64,000 bases of DNA, taken from contig DATMRS010000002.1 of NCBI GenBank assembly GCA_035566015.1, positions 1 to 64,000 of the forward strand, written 5' to 3'. This DNA is from DATMRS01 sp035566015 (lineage in GTDB: Bacteria > Pseudomonadota > Alphaproteobacteria > Sphingomonadales > Sphingomonadaceae). Shown here in pieces: positions 61,191 through 64,000 of the stretch (position 1 is the first letter of the stretch; each line of letters opens with the position of its first letter). The notes beneath the pieces were generated by a model. The model ran no database searches. It was not told the origin of the DNA and saw only the letters and a list, made by a program, of their open reading frames with translations. A program made the position numbers and the translations under genes.

Positions 61191-63130
61191 TGATCGGAGG
61201 CCGTCCCGCTTAGCCGCGCCTTCAGCTTCGCGATCGCGTCGGGGAATTGCTTGACGCCCACTTCCTTCGCCGCGGCGTTCACGAACTGCTGGACATGATC
61301 CTGCGTGAGCAGTTCGGCAAACTCGCTGCGGCTGGCCTTGACGATATCGGGCGCCTTGCTGGCGTCGCCGGGCGTGATCTTGTCGAGATGGACGACAAAC
61401 CAGACATCGCCGGCATCGGAGGCGATCAGCTTCGTCTCGCCCTGCTTCATCGTGAAGAGCAGCTTGAGCGGCGGCGGCGCCGGCCGATCGCGACGGCCGA
61501 GGTCCATCTGGCGCGCGGCGGCCTTCTGCGGCGGCGGGAGGCGGATGCCCGCGCCCGCCAGCGCTTCGGCCATCGACTTGCCCGCCTGCACCTTCTTCTG
61601 GATGTCGGCGGCGATCGCCTTCGCCTTGTCCGACGCGCGCTTCGCCTTGAGGTCGCTCACCACGCGATCATGTACCTTGGTGAGCGGGGCGGGAGCGGCG
61701 GCGACGATCTTCGCCACCGCAAGCATCGCATAGCGCTTTCCGTTCTCCACGACGGCGACGGTGGGGTCGTCCTCGGGGCTGGCCTGGAACGCCTCCTTCA
61801 GTAGCGCCGCCGTCTCGGGCGGGGCATGATAGTCGGGCTGATCGGGGTCGCGCCCGTCGGAGAGGAGCGGCGGCGTGACCGTGACCGTCAGGCCGTGCGA
61901 CTTCGCGATATCCTCGAAGCTCGACCCGTCGGAGATCTCGTCGCTGACCGCGCCGACGAGCGTGTTGAGCGCGTCCTCTTTCTTGCGCTCGGCCACCTTG
62001 GCGGCGATCTCGTCATGCACGGCGGCGAGCGGCCGGGCGGCGATCTGTTTCACCGCCTCGACCTTGACGACATACCAGCCGAGGTCGCCCTTCACCGGCT
62101 GGGTGATGCCGCCCTGCGGCGCGGTGAAGGCGGCCTGGGCGATGGCGGGGGAGGCGGCCTTCGCGAACGCGTCGTGATCGACTTCGCCGACAGCGGTGTC
62201 GCCGGGCTGGAACCCCGCTTCGCGCGCGGCCTGATCGAAGCTCGTCCCCGCCTTCACCTTGGCGGCGAACGCATTGGCGCTCTTCTCATCGGGCAGGATG
62301 ATCCGCTCAAGCTTGCGCGTCTCGCGCGCGGCATAGGCGGCGGCATTGTCCTTGTAATAAGCGGCGATCTCCGCCTCGGTCGGGGCGGCGGCCTTCGCCT
62401 GTTCCTCGCCGAACACGGCATAGCGCAGCACGCGCCGCTCGGGCACCGTATAGCGCGCGACATTCGCCTTGTAATAAGCCGCGATGTCGGCGTCCGAAGG
62501 CGCGGCGCCCGCCGGCACCGCCGCTACCGGCACGATGCCGACCAGCCCCTCGCGCGCCTCAAGCAGCAGCGAGGCATAGGGCTCGACGAGCCCGATAGGC
62601 GCCTTCGTCCCCGCGGCGATCGGCATAAGCAACTGGCGACGGATCGCGCCCGAGGCGATATCGGCGCGCAGCTCGCGCTCGGTGATCTGCCGCTGCGCGA
62701 GCAGCGAGCGCATCAGTTCGGGATCGAACTTGCCGGTGGGGCCAGAAAAGGCCGGGATGCTGGCGATCTCGCCGTCGATCAGCCGTTCGCTCGCCACCAC
62801 GCGATGCTTCCGGCCCCACTGGGCGAGCACGCGATCGTCGACATATTGGCCGATAACCTGCTCCAGCCCGCCGGCGGCGATGAACTTCGGCATGTCGAGG
62901 CCTGGATTCTGCTGCCGCGCGGCCTCCAGCGCATTTTGCGCACGCTGCGATATCTCGGTGGCCGAAATCGCTTCCTTGCCGACAGTCGCGATCACCTCGC
63001 CATTGGCGCTGCCGCCATTGCCCCCCATTCGCGAGGACATGACGTCGCCGATGACGAACGCCGCCACGACCAAGACGAACAAGGCGATCGAGAGCCAGGA
63101 ACTGAGTGCGCGTCGGAAGAACGAGATCAT
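61187..63130 (-). CDS. ppiD: PpiD-type periplasmic peptidyl-prolyl isomerase
   Basis: 647-aa membrane-anchored folding factor. One N-terminal membrane helix (about 12-34), a SurA-N-like chaperone region (QNALEAARQQNPGLDMPKFIAAGGLEQVIGQYVDDRVLAQWGRKH), one parvulin-like domain (about 250-360, with AGFQPGDTAVGEVDHDAFAKAASPAIAQAAFTAPQGGITQPVKGDLGWYVVKVE) and further parvulin-like or helical domains. It helps outer-membrane proteins leave the Sec translocon. First gene of the leftward series into trpE. Confidence 0.92.
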   Translation of the reverse strand: MISFFRRALSSWLSIALFVLVVAAFVIGDVMSSRMGGNGGSANGEVIATVGKEAISATEISQRAQNALEAARQQNPGLDMPKFIAAGGLEQVIGQYVDDRVLAQWGRKHRVVASERLIDGEIASIPAFSGPTGKFDPELMRSLLAQRQITERELRADIASGAIRRQLLMPIAAGTKAPIGLVEPYASLLLEAREGLVGIVPVAAVPAGAAPSDADIAAYYKANVARYTVPERRVLRYAVFGEEQAKAAAPTEAEIAAYYKDNAAAYAARETRKLERIILPDEKSANAFAAKVKAGTSFDQAAREAGFQPGDTAVGEVDHDAFAKAASPAIAQAAFTAPQGGITQPVKGDLGWYVVKVEAVKQIAARPLAAVHDEIAAKVAERKKEDALNTLVGAVSDEISDGSSFEDIAKSHGLTVTVTPPLLSDGRDPDQPDYHAPPETAALLKEAFQASPEDDPTVAVVENGKRYAMLAVAKIVAAAPAPLTKVHDRVVSDLKAKRASDKAKAIAADIQKKVQAGKSMAEALAGAGIRLPPPQKAAARQMDLGRRDRPAPPPLKLLFTMKQGETKLIASDAGDVWFVVHLDKITPGDASKAPDIVKASRSEFAELLTQDHVQQFVNAAAKEVGVKQFPDAIAKLKARLSGTASDQ

Positions 63131-63244
63131 CGTGGGTCCACTGGCCGAGACTGTCAGGAGCGAACGCCATAGAGGCGTGGGGTTGCGGCTTCAAGCGCGG
63201 CGCGGCTAGGAGCAGGCGGCATCAACGCACGAAGGGAGAGGGCC

Positions 63245-63988
63245 TTGCGCAAGCTGGTGGCGGGAAACTGGAAGATGAACGGCTCGCTGGAGGCGCTGGC
63301 GGAGCTGGACGCGATCGCCGATGCTGGCGCGCGGCATCCCGCACTCGACATCGCGATCTGCCCGCCCTTCACGCTGATCGCGCCCGCCGCGGCGCGCCGG
63401 CCCGATCTTCCGATCGGCGCGCAGGATTGCCATGCCGTCGCCTCGGGCGCGCATACCGGGTGCGTTTCGGCGGGGATGATCGTCGAGGCGGGCGGGCGGC
63501 TGACGATCGTCGGCCATAGCGAGCGGCGCGCCGACCAGCATGAGACCGATGCCGAGGTGAAGGCCAAGGCGACGGCGGCGATCGCGGCCGGGCTTGTCGC
63601 GATCGTCTGCGTCGGCGAAACCGAAGCGGAGCGCGACGCCGGCGACGCGGTGGCGGTCGTCACCCGTCAGCTTCAGGGATCGCTGCCCGCCGGCGGAATC
63701 GGCGACACGCTGGTCGTCGCTTATGAACCGGTCTGGGCGATCGGCACCGGGCGGACCCCGTCGCTCGCCGACGTGGCGGCGATGCACGGCGCGATCCGCG
63801 CCGAGTTGCGCCGGCTGCTGGGCGAGGAGGGCGCGCGCGTCCGCATTCTCTATGGCGGCTCGGTCAAGCCGGGTAATGCGCGCGAACTGATGGCGATCGC
63901 CGACGTCGATGGCGCGCTGGTCGGTGGGGCAAGCCTGAAGGCGGCCGATTTCGTGCCGATCATCGAAGGGGCCGCGGCATCGTCCTGA
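63245..63988 (+). CDS. tpiA: triosephosphate isomerase
   Basis: 247-aa glycolytic enzyme. Active-site residues are Lys10 in AGNWKMNGS, His in IVGHSERR and Glu in VVAYEPVWAIGTG; the phosphate loop is RILYGGSVKPGNA. The start is a TTG at 63245 with GGGAGAG upstream, and no ATG fits. It diverges from ppiD and is complete, ending 12 bp before the window edge. Confidence 0.96.
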   Translation: MRKLVAGNWKMNGSLEALAELDAIADAGARHPALDIAICPPFTLIAPAAARRPDLPIGAQDCHAVASGAHTGCVSAGMIVEAGGRLTIVGHSERRADQHETDAEVKAKATAAIAAGLVAIVCVGETEAERDAGDAVAVVTRQLQGSLPAGGIGDTLVVAYEPVWAIGTGRTPSLADVAAMHGAIRAELRRLLGEEGARVRILYGGSVKPGNARELMAIADVDGALVGGASLKAADFVPIIEGAAASS

Positions 63989-64000
63989 ACCGGCGCGGTT

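Overview
The window looks like a chromosomal segment of a GC-rich alphaproteobacterium, most likely a member of the Sphingomonadales (Sphingomonas/Sphingobium-like). The evidence is a CtrA cell-cycle regulator, a lexA gene preceded by an alphaproteobacterial GAAC-N7-GAAC SOS box, a CIRCE-controlled groESL operon, a carboxyspermidine-type polyamine pathway, and the order ppiD-trpEGDC-moaC-moeA-lexA. Genus assignment is inference from gene content and order; no search was run.

Layout. 0-10 kb holds a c-type cytochrome lipoprotein, a MATE exporter, groESL, two small lipoproteins, MlaA, an ArsR-methyltransferase fusion, a TelA-like pair and ctrA. 10-17.5 kb holds periplasmic glucan genes (opgD, opgH), then a small quorum-signal-like cluster: a cytochrome P450 diverging from a LuxI-type acyl-homoserine-lactone synthase, a phytanoyl-CoA dioxygenase and a MarR-like regulator. 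The P450/luxI gap carries a perfect CtrA box abutting a 20-bp palindrome. 17.6-32.4 kb is mostly housekeeping: aldo/keto reductase, Bpt, threonine dehydratase, an amidohydrolase, a two-component system, the alpha ribosomal operon (rpsM-rpsK-rpoA-rplQ), an unusual soluble chemoreceptor-like protein, a TauD-type dioxygenase and guaA.

32.4-40.4 kb is an inserted defence region: the C-terminal remnant of a DNA methyltransferase, a tracrRNA locus, and a compact type II-C CRISPR-Cas system (cas9-cas1-cas2) followed by an array of 34 identical 36-bp repeats plus one truncated terminal repeat (34 spacers). The truncated repeat runs directly into a broken short-chain dehydrogenase gene that was the last gene of the neighbouring efflux operon, so one end of the insertion can be read to the base. 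Upstream of cas9 a degenerate repeat and the tracrRNA anti-repeat lie head to head in one potential transcript, giving a self-complementary RNA that resembles a natural single guide.

40.4-64 kb holds a FUSC/DUF1656/HlyD/NodT efflux operon, a MAPEG protein, the polyamine genes (ornithine-type decarboxylase, carboxynorspermidine decarboxylase, carboxynorspermidine synthase), tyrS, anmK, a CBS-domain protein, cyclopropane fatty acid synthase, lexA, the tightly overlapping moeA-moaC-trpCDGE-ppiD series, and tpiA at the right edge. A 93-bp paired-palindrome repeat occurs twice (49.7 and 54.7 kb). I saw no tRNA, rRNA or intact insertion sequence.
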